This document shows, piece by piece, positions 17,842 to 25,863 of a DNA stretch of 40,308 bases (positions are counted from its first letter, which is position 1; each line of letters begins with the position of its first letter). The notes under the pieces were generated by a model. That model made no database searches. It worked only from the letters and a program-made list of their open reading frames with translations, and had not been told where the DNA came from. The position numbers and the translations under genes were made by a program. Source of the DNA: Candidatus Parabeggiatoa sp. nov. 2 (GTDB taxonomy: Bacteria > Pseudomonadota > Gammaproteobacteria > Beggiatoales > Beggiatoaceae). The stretch lies in assembly GCA_002085445.1 (NCBI GenBank), contig NBMI01000032.1, positions 1 through 40,308 on the forward strand. The letters are read 5' to 3'.

Positions 17842-18921
17842 TCAATCCACCCAGTCATCGATTTCATACAAAAACTTCGTTCCAGCGAGGAGTTTTCGAT
17901 TATAGCTCGTTGACTGAATAAATACCCGATATCCAGGACAACTCAACGGTGACACATTGCAACTTTCTCCGATGGGAATACCAGCCATTTGCCGGGCTTT
18001 ATCGCCAGAAAACAAATCGCCGGTTTTCAAATCCTGCAAAATGACTTCCTTATTCGCCTGAACCTTCACACGTTTGGTGAACTCGTAAAACCCCCGCCCA
18101 GTCTTGAACGTCAGGCCGTTGTCCAACACAAATTTTTTAATGGGCACATCAGCATCCACCTCAAGAACTTGGAAACGGCCACCGTCCACGGCACCCAATT
18201 CACCCACGTCGTCCGTAAACCTCTCAGACTCCTCGCGGCCCATCAGGGTTCCAATTATCTTATCAACCTGCCGGTTTATGCGACCGTTATTCGCAAGCTC
18301 TTCCTCAAACTGCTGAAGTTGTATGTCACCGTATTGTTTGAAACAAACCGCCATAATCATGTCCACAACAGTAGCGAACTGATTGAGTTCCAGATGAAAA
18401 CCGCCCGTTTTCTCCGCAACCTCCCGATAAAACGCCGTAGCATGTCGGCGGCCGAGGGCTTGGACGGCATAAACATTAATACCCGCCTCCAAAAGCAACC
18501 CCAGTTCATTGCGCCAGTTGATATTTTTCGTATTCATAGGATAAGTGGGGCCGTGCGGCACATCGTCACCTATAAGGACGAGTACCTTAGATTTCCCGGC
18601 TATCCAAGACAAGCTGCGAGCCTCATGGAGCACCAACTCGTAGCACTCAGGACTGTCACCGCCAAATGTAGGCTCCACGCGCTGGACGAAGTCGCAAATT
18701 GCACTTTCGTTAGTGGATAGATCAAGCATTTTGGTGATGTAAGGATTACCCGCGTCACAATAGTCGCCATGAGCAATGATGCCTATACGAATGCCGGGAA
18801 TATCCTTAAAAAGTCGCTTGATAAGACTCTTCACATTGCGCCTGACTTGCGTAAGACACGGATACATCGATCCGGTCGTGTCAAACGATACAACTACATC
18901 GATTGCCTCTGTTGCATCCAT
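17842..18921 (-). CDS. von Willebrand factor type A (VWA) domain protein
   Basis: VWA domains bind partners through a metal-ion-dependent adhesion site. The first 200 residues form the domain: strand IDVVVSFDTTGSM gives the DxTxS metal motif (D14, T16, S18), TFGGDSPE carries the expected threonine and acidic loop, and VLVLIGDD gives the late aspartate. There is no signal peptide or membrane helix, so it is probably cytoplasmic. The C-terminal 150 residues (FKTGRGFYEFTKRV, PGYRVFIQSTSYNR) are probably beta-rich and I do not recognise them. A good ribosome binding site (GGAGG, 6 bases before ATG) supports the start. It lies alone between ftsI and the convergent ParA/ParB operon. Cytoplasmic VWA proteins often pair with AAA+ ATPases or kinases, but none is adjacent here. 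Confidence 0.85.
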   Translation of the reverse strand: MDATEAIDVVVSFDTTGSMYPCLTQVRRNVKSLIKRLFKDIPGIRIGIIAHGDYCDAGNPYITKMLDLSTNESAICDFVQRVEPTFGGDSPECYELVLHEARSLSWIAGKSKVLVLIGDDVPHGPTYPMNTKNINWRNELGLLLEAGINVYAVQALGRRHATAFYREVAEKTGGFHLELNQFATVVDMIMAVCFKQYGDIQLQQFEEELANNGRINRQVDKIIGTLMGREESERFTDDVGELGAVDGGRFQVLEVDADVPIKKFVLDNGLTFKTGRGFYEFTKRVKVQANKEVILQDLKTGDLFSGDKARQMAGIPIGESCNVSPLSCPGYRVFIQSTSYNRKLLAGTKFLYEIDDWVD

Positions 18922-18935
18922 TGTTGCCTCCGGTG

Positions 18936-19160
18936 CTGGAGTCCAAAGCTTTAGCTTTGGACGGTTGCGTTGGAATCATTTTGGGGAGAGGGCGAACACG
19001 CCGGTTCGCAGTTTGGACTCCTGCCAAACTATAGATATTCAGATAATTAATTTAGTCTCCTTTAGGAGACAGTAGCTCTCAGATGGCTGCCTTCGATAAT
19101 TATTTTTCTGAAAATCTATAAAGTTTGGACGGCTGCCAAACTAAAGTTTGGACTCCTGAA
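18936..19160. repeat. GTCCAAA palindromes flanking a 90-bp terminal-inverted-repeat element
   Basis: Positions 19030-19119 form an element with ends ATAGATATTCAGATAATTA and (reverse complement of the right end) ATAGATTTTCAGAAAAATAA, with an internal TCTCCTTTAGGAGA hairpin. A second full copy in the other orientation is at 30541-30634 and a left half is at 8869-8903. On both sides lie GTCCAAA...TTTGGAC palindromes of another family (18940-18962, 19124-19158). Confidence 0.7.
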
Positions 19161-19190
19161 TTTGAACTCTGATTCTGGTCTGTTTGGTTT

Positions 19191-19238
19191 GAGGGCCATA
19201 AAATCGTTTGGAAGTTTTCAAATGAAAGTATGGCCCTC
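19191..19238 (+). repeat. GGGCCATA palindromic repeat element
   Basis: GAGGGCCATA...TATGGCCCTC with a loop close to the other copies (GTTTGGAAGTTTTCAAATGAAAG). It is followed by TTTGTCGCACCA and TATGGGTATTTGTT, diverged versions of the downstream flank of the 10391 copy. From here to 19600 I see no gene. Confidence 0.8.
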
Positions 19239-19600
19239 TCTTTGTCGCACCAAAATAGCCATATTGTTTATATGGGTATTTGTTCGACTCACAGTCTTTG
19301 CGTTTTGCTTACCGGTTCCGTCTCAATGGCCTACTGGATTTGACTTGTTTCTATACAACACATTCAGTACAACGACGGTCGAAATAAGCGAATGTAGGAA
19401 TAGTGGCGTTTTTTTTTACACACACAATTTGTTTATTTTTACGAATTTAGTTTGAGGTTGAATAAATACCGGAAAAAATCGTGGTTATTAGAGCCATTGG
19501 ACAAAAATACCGAAATAAAGTCTATTTGGGTGGAGAAGAGATATAGTCGGCCCAAAAATATTGATAACTATTGATATTGGCTGGACATTATCTCAAAAAA

Positions 19601-19629
19601 TTGACATTTTTTTATTTTTAAAGTATGAT
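19601..19629 (+). promoter_or_regulatory. Consensus sigma-70 promoter
   Basis: TTGACA (19601-19606), a 17-base AT-rich spacer and TATGAT (19624-19629). The -35 is perfect and the -10 is one base from TATAAT. Transcription would start near 19636, at the foot of the folded leader. A promoter this strong is unusual in this window. Confidence 0.8.
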
Positions 19630-19636
19630 TAAAAAA

Positions 19637-19740
19637 GCTTGAGGTGGTTAGCCTTCCACGTCAAAAAAATGGACTCTCAAGCATTCAAGTAACCCTAAGC
19701 TCTCATTAGGCGAGGGGATAAAGGGCTGATACTCCCTTAT
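19637..19740 (+). ncRNA. Candidate structured RNA leader
   Basis: By eye the transcript folds into two domains. The first is a three-way junction closed by GCTTGAG (19637-19643) and CTCAAGC (19676-19682), with hairpins GTGG/CCAC and GTC/GAC inside. The second (19693-19735) has CCC and GGG arms enclosing a CTAA/TTAG hairpin with a CTC-containing loop, then CTGATACT. The loop TTAGCC of the first domain could pair with GGCTGA in the second. The second domain aligns with the leader at 40231-40270 with paired changes. I could not match it to a known riboswitch or ribozyme class. Confidence 0.5.
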
Positions 19741-19745
19741 TTTTG

Positions 19746-19889
19746 ATGCCGGTTGAGAATATCGACTTGGAAACCTTGTCAATGAGTACCAATTCTCAAT
19801 TTTTGGAAATTATTGAACGTTCTCGGCGGCGCGATAAAACCCAAGGGCGGGTTTCCAGTGAAGAAGTGAGGCGGATGTTTGGGGAATAG
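19746..19889 (+). CDS. 47-aa small protein, possibly antitoxin-like
   Basis: The frame runs from ATG at 19746 to TAG at 19889; a second in-frame ATG lies at 19776. The product is charged. Its C-terminal half (FLEIIERSRRRDKTQGRVSSEEVRRMFGE, split as FLEIIERSRRR and VSSEEVRRMFGE) is helical and ends like many small antitoxins and short cyanobacterial/Beggiatoaceae proteins of unknown role. No toxin gene follows. A strong promoter, a folded leader and a perfect terminator enclose it exactly, which is the main evidence that it is a real unit. No ribosome binding site is visible before either ATG. Alternatives: an antitoxin remnant, or a small RNA with an incidental ORF. Confidence 0.5.
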   Translation: MPVENIDLETLSMSTNSQFLEIIERSRRRDKTQGRVSSEEVRRMFGE

Positions 19890-19897
19890 TTTTTATT

Positions 19898-19935
19898 AAC
19901 ACATCCGATGTTTAGCAAACATCGGATGTGTTTTT
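19898..19935 (+). terminator. Rho-independent terminator
   Basis: The left arm AACACATCCGATGTTT (19898-19913) and right arm AAACATCGGATGTGTT (19917-19932) form a perfect 16-bp stem with a 3-base loop, ending in a T-run. It begins nine bases after the TAG of the 47-aa ORF. The same core (ATCCGATGT) is used in the terminator at 31896. Confidence 0.9.
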
Positions 19936-20697
19936 CAATTTTTATGGAATACTATAGTACATGAAAGCGGAAATATCCAGCCTACCTTTAGTTGTACTAA
20001 GGGGTGGTATGAAAACTTCCGCTATCCGGCACTAAATTAAGGTTTTATAAAGAGCCAAAAATACTTTTTTATAAATCCTTTCTAAAATGCAATCCTTGTA
20101 GTTATTGCCCGTTCAATAGGAATGCACCCAAAATTAGCCGCGCGGATGAATTTGTTAATATTGGTAATATCAATGGTTCGGACAGTTTTTAAATAAATAG
20201 ACTCCATTTTGTCAGATCGATAGGCGGGAGAAATCTTCACGACGGAGAGAAATTTTGAATTGACAAAAACGAGTCTTGTTATAAATATTGCTAATAGAGG
20301 TTTTAAAGTCAGCCCCAACGGGGCGATATTAATATAAAAAGGGGCAACGCCCCTAGATAGCCAGTGTAACTACCTAACGTGAGTTCGACTTTAAATCTCA
20401 ATGAGTTAGAAAATTATTAGTTATATCAATTATTTAGTTATAATGACTTCATTATCAATCAGTTAAAAACAAAACCCATAAGCTGTACTTACTTCTTCCA
20501 GTTTATGGCCCACAAATAAGGGTTATTAACTTATTAAATGTAAGGGTTTAATATATAAAAATGTATTTTTAATCAATTAATTGTCATCAAATAATTGATT
20601 AATATATGAGTTATATAACTTATTGAAAAGTCGAGCTCACGTACCTAGCTTTGGGTTCGGAATGACAAAAGTGCAAATTATGCCCGTGCTGAGTATA
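19936..20697. repeat. Repeat-bearing spacer between the small-protein unit and ftsI
   Basis: It contains AGCCCCAACGGGGCGATATTAATA plus GGGGCAACGCCCC (20311-20360, second copy of the 14560 element). It also holds a reverse copy of the GTGGGCCATAA repeat of 12180-12660 (about 20465-20535), bounded by TAATTGATTAATA/TAATCAATTAATTG-type AT-rich inverted sequences. An open frame of 78 codons (20082-20318, minus) has no recognisable homology and ends in the repeat. Confidence 0.6.
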
Positions 20698-22458
20698 CTA
20701 CAAACCCGTCAGGTTATCAGGCGGAATATTAAGCAACCGCAAAGCGCCTGACATGACTTTGGCAAACACTGGCGCTGCCACTTTTCCGCCATAATAGCTA
20801 TCAGCGCGAGGCTCATCTATCAGCACCACCATCACCAAACGCGGCGCACTCGCCGGCACAATCCCGGCAAACAAAGCCAAATAATCACTGTCGGAATATT
20901 TTCCAGCAACGACTTTACGCACCGTGCCCGTTTTACCGGCAACTGAAAATCGGCTAATTTGTGCTAATGAACCAGTTCCCCCAGGTTTTACCACCGCTTT
21001 GAGCATATGAACTACTTGTCGCGCTGTCTTTGCTTGCATCACCCTTTCTCCTTGCTCCTTCGCCGTTTTTTCCTCATTAACCCGGATAAAATGAACCGGC
21101 GGTAAAATTCCCTCATTCCCCAACGCAGCATAAGCCCGTGCTAACTGCAACAATGTCACACTGACACCATAACCGAATGAAATACTCGCCCGCCGGGCGG
21201 TGTGCCATTCGCTAAAATATGGCAAATGCCCGGCAACTTCTCCCGGAAAACCACAGCCCGAAATACGCCCTAAGCCCACTTGCATCAAAGTCTGCCACAA
21301 TCGTTTTGGCTTAAGAGATAAAGCAATTTTGCTGGCACCCACGTTACTTGATTTTTTTATCACAGTTGCCAAGCTAATGACACCATAATTACGACTATCG
21401 CGGACAGTGTATTTACCCAACCGCAAAAAACCGGGATGGGTATTAACACGGGAACTCGGGGCATATTTACCACTTTCCAAAGCGGCCGCGATGGTAAAAG
21501 GTTTAATCGTTGATCCCGGTTCAAATACATCGGTGACGGCACGACTACGGTAACGTTCACTCAGAAGTTCACGACGATTATTGGGATTAAAGGCTGGCTG
21601 ATTAACCATAGCCAACACTTCCCCAGTGTGTACCTCCAAAATAATTGCCGCGCCGGCACGGGCGCGAGATCGCAGCACAGCCGCTTTCAATTCACGATAG
21701 GCCAAATATTGTAGGCGGCGATCAATACTTAAACGAATATTTTGGCCGGAACGAGGGATGCGTAGACTCTTCACAAGGGCAATCACCTGCCCAGTTTGAT
21801 CCTGTATCACCCGTTTTGCGCCCGGCATACCCATCAGAAAATTATTTAAGGCAAGTTCCAAACCTTCTTGCCCATGATCATCGACATTAGCAAACCCCAA
21901 GACATGGGCCGAAACTTCTCCGCTGGGATAATAACGACGATATTCACGCCGTAAAAAAACGCCCGGCAATTTCAACGCTTGAACTTTGCTCGCCAGCGAC
22001 GGCGAAATATGCCGTTTGAGATAAACAAACTCACGGTGCATACGTTTTGCCAACAAGGCCTCTAACTCAGAAGTTTTGATATCTAACAACTTCGTCAACA
22101 TGGCCCACTTTTGCCGCGCAGTCACAAATTGTGCGGGATTAACCCACACCGACTCCACCGGCGTACTGATGGCTAAAGGTTCACCATTGCGATCCATAAG
22201 CATACCGCGATGTGCGGCTATCGACAGAGTACGCAAATGTCGGGCATTGCCTTGGCTTTGCAAAAAATTCGCATTGATAACCTGTAAATAAACGGCCCTA
22301 CATAGCAACACGCCAATAATCAAGACAAAAATACCCAACACCCACTGCCGTCTTCCCCAAAACGGCAAGGTTTGAGTTTGTGGGACAGGACGTTTTTTTA
22401 AAAAGCGGCGCTGTCGTGGCAAGGCGTTGTGACGAGTACGTGTGAAGAGCACTGGCAT
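20698..22458 (-). CDS. ftsI: Peptidoglycan D,D-transpeptidase FtsI (PBP3)
   Basis: FtsI is the septal transpeptidase that cross-links new peptidoglycan with FtsW during division. Residues 39-58 form the membrane anchor after a basic cytoplasmic tail, so the enzyme faces the periplasm. The non-catalytic module includes HRGMLMDRNGEPLA. The transpeptidase motifs are intact: S316-T-I-K319, S370-S-N372 and K509-T-G511. The length (586 aa) fits (E. coli 588). The ATG has no Shine-Dalgarno; upstream lies a run of CATTTTT heptamers. A second copy of the first 22 codons lies 267 bases upstream (22667-22725). ftsL precedes it by 665 bases, and the expected next gene, murE, is 6.2 kb downstream. Confidence 0.97.
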   Translation of the reverse strand: MPVLFTRTRHNALPRQRRFLKKRPVPQTQTLPFWGRRQWVLGIFVLIIGVLLCRAVYLQVINANFLQSQGNARHLRTLSIAAHRGMLMDRNGEPLAISTPVESVWVNPAQFVTARQKWAMLTKLLDIKTSELEALLAKRMHREFVYLKRHISPSLASKVQALKLPGVFLRREYRRYYPSGEVSAHVLGFANVDDHGQEGLELALNNFLMGMPGAKRVIQDQTGQVIALVKSLRIPRSGQNIRLSIDRRLQYLAYRELKAAVLRSRARAGAAIILEVHTGEVLAMVNQPAFNPNNRRELLSERYRSRAVTDVFEPGSTIKPFTIAAALESGKYAPSSRVNTHPGFLRLGKYTVRDSRNYGVISLATVIKKSSNVGASKIALSLKPKRLWQTLMQVGLGRISGCGFPGEVAGHLPYFSEWHTARRASISFGYGVSVTLLQLARAYAALGNEGILPPVHFIRVNEEKTAKEQGERVMQAKTARQVVHMLKAVVKPGGTGSLAQISRFSVAGKTGTVRKVVAGKYSDSDYLALFAGIVPASAPRLVMVVLIDEPRADSYYGGKVAAPVFAKVMSGALRLLNIPPDNLTGL

Positions 22459-22477
22459 TATTTAATGCGAATTAAGA

Positions 22478-22855
22478 ATGAAGAATGAAAAATGAAAAAT
22501 GAAAAATGAAAAAAAATGTCATTTCGTTTCGATTTCTGTTTCTTTGATCGGAGAAATCTTGAGAAATCTTGAGAAATCTTGAGAAATATTGAGAAACCTT
22601 GAGAAACCTTGAGAAACCTTCTAAAATCACTTTCAATCAATACGTTTTTATAAGTTATTGATTTTTAAAAAGCGGCGCTGTCGTGGCAACGCGTTGTGAC
22701 GAGTACGTGTGAAGAGCACTGGCATTATTTATGCGAATTAAGAATGAAAAATGAAAAATGAAAAATGAAAAAAAATGTCATTTCGTTTCGATTTCTTCAA
22801 TCAATACGTTTTTATAAGTTATTGATTTTTATGATTCAATTCAACCCTTAATTCG
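22478..22855. repeat. ftsI 5' duplication, 10-bp tandem array and AT-rich repeat
   Basis: CATTTTT heptamers (seen here as GAAAAAT) at 22478-22513 recur at 22746-22773 as part of a roughly 130-base direct duplication that includes the ftsI start. Between them, 22551-22620 is seven tandem copies of GAGAAATCTT / GAGAAACCTT (10-bp period). The end (22797-22855) is the dispersed repeat TTTTTATAAGTTATTGATTTTTATGATTC...CCCTTAATTCGCAT, also at 25800 and (inverted) 36668. Confidence 0.85.
22667..22725 (-). pseudogene. Duplicated 5' fragment of ftsI
   Basis: Read on the minus strand from ATG at 22725, it encodes the first ~21 residues of FtsI (MPVLFTRTRHNALPRQRR) and then runs into repeat sequence and a stop within a few codons. 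Identity to the true gene start is almost complete, so the duplication is recent. Confidence 0.85.
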
Positions 22856-22860
22856 CATAT

Positions 22861-22896
22861 TTAGTTATCAGTTAGAAGAATTCAGTTATCAGTTTT
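22861..22896. repeat. TAACTGA-type repeats between ftsL and ftsI
   Basis: Three TCAGTTA units (TAACTGA on the minus strand, the coding strand of the dcw genes) within 36 bases, interrupted by GAAGAA. Confidence 0.7.
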
Positions 22897-23046
22897 CTAG
22901 ATCGAACGTACTTCTTTGTCCGCGAAAATGATTTGGGTTCTGATATGTAAGAGAAACAAGTGAGATTAGGCGTAGCCTATCAAAATTCATTAGCTTCGCG
23001 ATCCTGCGGTTCACAATTAGCAAAGCTTCGCTTCGGTTCGTTTACG

Positions 23047-23128
23047 TCACAATTCACAATTCACGATTTACCATTCACCATTCACCATTCAGCATTCAGC
23101 ATTCACCATTCAGCATTCACAATTCACG
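23047..23128. repeat. Tandem 7-bp ATTCAC repeats at the ftsL 3' end
   Basis: Units ATTCACA, ATTCACC, ATTCAGC and ATTTACC keep a 7-base period. On the minus strand the first unit contributes the TGA stop of ftsL (CCGTGAATTGTG). This is the same arrangement as at the end of murF (10506-10606). Confidence 0.88.
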
Positions 23129-23390
23129 GCCTTACCACGACGATGTCATCAGGGGTGGGCATTACCATGTCCAGTTGCTCACGGGCTATCGTTTCAACGC
23201 GATTTAGCTCAGCCAAGGTACTTTGTTCCAACTGCAATTGCCCAAATGAAACATTCAGCGCGTCACGTTGCTGTTGCAGTTTTTGTAACTCTGTAAAAAG
23301 CATACGGTTTTTATGCCGTACTACTACCACCGGTAGGGCCGACACAAACACAGCACACACCAATAAAACCAGCACCCATTTCATTTTCAA
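23124..23390 (-). CDS. ftsL: Cell division protein FtsL
   Basis: FtsL is a small bitopic membrane protein that, with FtsB and FtsQ, activates FtsWI at the septum. It has a short basic N-terminus (MKMKW), one membrane helix (about residues 5-23), then a periplasmic coiled coil (LQKLQQQRDALNVSFGQLQLEQ) and the conserved-looking tail REQLDMVMPTPDDIVVV. At 88 aa it is shorter than E. coli FtsL (121) but similar to many others. The assignment rests on position between rsmH and ftsI plus topology, since FtsL sequences are poorly conserved. Its stop codon is provided by the heptamer array, so the C-terminus may once have been longer. Confidence 0.9.
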   Translation of the reverse strand: MKMKWVLVLLVCAVFVSALPVVVVRHKNRMLFTELQKLQQQRDALNVSFGQLQLEQSTLAELNRVETIAREQLDMVMPTPDDIVVVRP

Positions 23391-23467
23391 TCGAATTGTC
23401 CGAAATATTTATTGACGCATAAGTCTATGACGTATTATTAAAGCCAAGGGCACCGCCCCTGGCTTTC

Positions 23468-24478
23468 TTATTTATTTACGGACATTTTCTTTTCAGTGAG
23501 AACTTCCGCTACTCGCATGATTGCACTACGGGCACGCGGATTTGCCGCGACTTCAGCAGCACTCGGTTTGACCGGTTTGCCAATGGTGCGTAAAGTGGGA
23601 TGTAACGCCTTCGCCGTCACCGGCACGCCAGGTGGAAAATCATCACCTCGGACACAATCACGAATAAATCGTTTAACAATGCGATCCTCCAGTGAATGAA
23701 AGCTAATAACAACTAAACGCCCACCCGGCGCTAACACCTCTAGCACTTGTGGCAATACTTGCCGCAACTGTTCAAGTTCACGGTTGATAAAAATTCGTAA
23801 AGCCTGAAAACAGCGCGTCGCGGGATGTTTATCTTTTTCCCAAGCCGGATGGGCGGCCGCAATAATGTCTGCTAACTGGCGCGTTGTTTTCAGTTCCGTT
23901 TGCTCGCGTGCGGCCACTATCGCCCGTGCAAGGCGTCGCGCATGACGTTCTTCACCATAAGTTTTTAATACATCCGCAATCTCAAAGGTAGTGGCTTTAG
24001 ATAACCATTCTCCTACACCGACGACTGTGACTGTCTCTGTCTCTGTCTCTGTCTCTGTGCTGTTTGGATTCATACGCATATCCAACGGCCCGTCGCGCAT
24101 AAAACTAAAGCCCCGTGCCGGCGTATCCAGTTGCGGTGAAGAAACCCCCAAATCCAACAATACCCCATTTACTTTGCCCAACCAACCGCGCCTTTCAACA
24201 TGCAGTGCCAACTGTGCAAAGTCACTATGGACGATGCTAAAACGGTTATCAGCAACACACAAAGCTTGCGCTGCTTGCACGGCCTCTGGATCTTGGTCAA
24301 AAGCCAGCACACCGCCAACCGTTCCCAAACGATTCAGAATCGCTTCAGTATGTCCCCCTCGCCCAAAGGTACAATCCACATAAATTCCATCAGAACGCAG
24401 GTTTAATGCTGAAAGCACTTGAGATAATAAAACCGGTTGATGTGGAGAAGGGTTGAGTGATTTTGGTTTGAACACCAT
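23468..24478 (-). CDS. rsmH: 16S rRNA (cytosine-1402-N4)-methyltransferase RsmH
   Basis: RsmH methylates C1402 of 16S rRNA with S-adenosylmethionine. Motifs are clear: HQPVLLSQVL near the start, YVDCTFGRGGHTEAIL (SAM-binding), DLGVSSPQLD, RGFSFMRDGPLDMRM, and the C-terminal FHSLEDRIVKRF. The length (336 aa) exceeds E. coli (313), partly because of an inserted TE repeat at residues 141-149, encoded by tandem ACAGAG hexamers (about 24030-24058). The insertion lies just after DMRMNPN, where homologues normally have a short TRG-type turn. It is the first recognisable dcw gene here; no mraZ precedes it within 1.4 kb. No clear Shine-Dalgarno lies before the ATG. Confidence 0.97.
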   Translation of the reverse strand: MVFKPKSLNPSPHQPVLLSQVLSALNLRSDGIYVDCTFGRGGHTEAILNRLGTVGGVLAFDQDPEAVQAAQALCVADNRFSIVHSDFAQLALHVERRGWLGKVNGVLLDLGVSSPQLDTPARGFSFMRDGPLDMRMNPNSTETETETETVTVVGVGEWLSKATTFEIADVLKTYGEERHARRLARAIVAAREQTELKTTRQLADIIAAAHPAWEKDKHPATRCFQALRIFINRELEQLRQVLPQVLEVLAPGGRLVVISFHSLEDRIVKRFIRDCVRGDDFPPGVPVTAKALHPTLRTIGKPVKPSAAEVAANPRARSAIMRVAEVLTEKKMSVNK

Positions 24479-25862
24479 TTAAAGAAGTACCGTTCAACGA
24501 TGATATATTAGACTTTATCGGAAATAAACCCCTTTATTAACCTAAGTGTTTGTTTTTAGCTGATTATCGTTAATCAGCGGTTTTGTCTATAAACAGATGT
24601 TTTATTCGTAAAATTACGCCGAGAGTTTGATTTCCAATAATTTCTATTATAGCATGGATAAATTGGGCGAGATGCCGGTGAGAAATCCCTCGTTTAGTGC
24701 TATCCTTTATACGAGTACAATAATTGCCTAATCATGCTCTAAAAGCCAAGCGCATGGACATATAGATGTCCAGAAAAATTCTGTGCCTTCCTTCAGAGTT
24801 TGCCTTCCTTCAGAAGTTTTTACAAAGTACAAAACAATTCTTACGGACTATATACTTATACGGAACTTAACGAAAAATCCGTGAAAATGACATGCCGGAA
24901 CTTGTCATAAAATGACTCTAAAAATTAGCGACTTATCATTAATTTAATCATTTTTCGCAATAGCGCAAAATCAAGCAGTAATCGAACCTAAGTTATTTAT
25001 TTTTGTTCTGAAAAGCGGCCTTTCTGCCGAATTTTGCGGTATTGCCTTTTCATTTTTCATTAGTATATTACTGCCATTATTTGCGCTTTTGATGACACAC
25101 CCTCTCGGAATGCGTTTTTCCATTGGAAAAACTTTGGCCTTTGGTGGGGAATAATCCCGCACCTGTTCCTTTCCCCGATGATGTTTAGGGGTGGGTTTCT
25201 CCGGGACAAAAACGCCATTTATGACACAGTGCCGTATAGAAACCAAGTTTCTTCAATAAACGGGATTAAAAGACTTTTGATGACCACATTCCATTTGTAT
25301 CTTTGGTCGTCTCATCATGTCGAAAGCCCAAAGGCGGCCACTTTTGGCCGCGTAGCAGTGGGTTTCGGGCGGCGCTTCACACCATTGATAAATTATGCGA
25401 ATTAAGGGTTAAATTGAATCTCATAAATTCTTGTAAGTGGAAAAATAAACGCGCTTTGACGCGCTTTGACGCAAGAGATATCTAAATTATGCTTGCGCTT
25501 TTGCGTCACTTGCGTGCTTTTAAAAACGCGCTTTGACGCGCTTTGACGCAAGAGATATTTTCTGGTTATTTAGACGACTTGGTTTAGGGGCCATAAAATG
25601 TTTCAAATTAAGTTATGGCCCCCAATTGCACCTCATTAGCCATACTTTTTATAGGTGTTTTATTACAACGAGTCCTTATAACGTCTCGATTGAATGGGCT
25701 ATAAATGCGAATATCGATCTGAAAAATTAAAAATGTAGAATGAACATTTTAGGCTAAAGTTTTGCTCAGCAAAAAAAAAGACTTATAAAATCACTTATCT
25801 GAAAGACGTTTTTATAAGTCATTGATTTTTTATGATTCAATTCAACCCTTAATTCGCATAAA
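24479..25862. repeat. 1.4-kb non-coding spacer with several repeat types
   Basis: Near rsmH is a GCTGATTA/TAATCAGC hairpin (24559-24578). Around 24840-24930 is a diverged copy of a sequence also at 30845-30930 (TATACGGAA, ATCCGTGAAAATGA, AATTAGCGACTTA). A GCGGCCA/TGGCCGC hairpin lies at about 25332-25351. AAACGCGCTTTGACGCGCTT with GACGCAAGAGATAT follows at 25446-25481 and 25524-25559 (direct repeat). Positions 25785-25862 carry the TTTTTATAAGTCATTGATTTTT...CCCTTAATTCGCAT family. A 91-codon minus-strand frame (24971-25246) looks like chance. Confidence 0.65.
25587..25622 (+). repeat. Short GGGCCATA palindromic repeat element
   Basis: GGGGCCATAA pairs with TTATGGCCCC. The loop is about 12 bases shorter than in the other copies. 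The flanks GGTTATTTAGAC (upstream) and CATACTTTTTATAGGTGTTTT (downstream, in diverged form) show it belongs to the same ~110-bp family. Confidence 0.8.
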
Positions 25863-25863
25863 T

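Noticed and set aside
19162..19455. 97-codon plus-strand frame
   Set aside because: It reads through a GGGCCATA palindromic element and its flanks; no protein-like signal.
19700..19736. Fluoride riboswitch
   Set aside because: GGCGA...GGCTGAT-ACTCC recalls part of that motif, but the core GATGGNGTTCNCC is absent, the leader at 40231 does not fit, and the following gene is not a fluoride transporter.
20082..20318. 78-codon minus-strand frame
   Set aside because: No recognisable motif or ribosome site, and it starts inside the GCCCCAACGGGGC repeat. A gene fragment cannot be excluded, but nothing supports it.
22458..22640. 60-codon minus-strand frame rich in FSRFLK
   Set aside because: It is produced by the 10-bp GAGAAATCTT tandem array.
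24971..25246. 91-codon minus-strand frame
   Set aside because: Composition and lack of motifs suggest chance; part of it overlaps CATTTTT-type repeat sequence.
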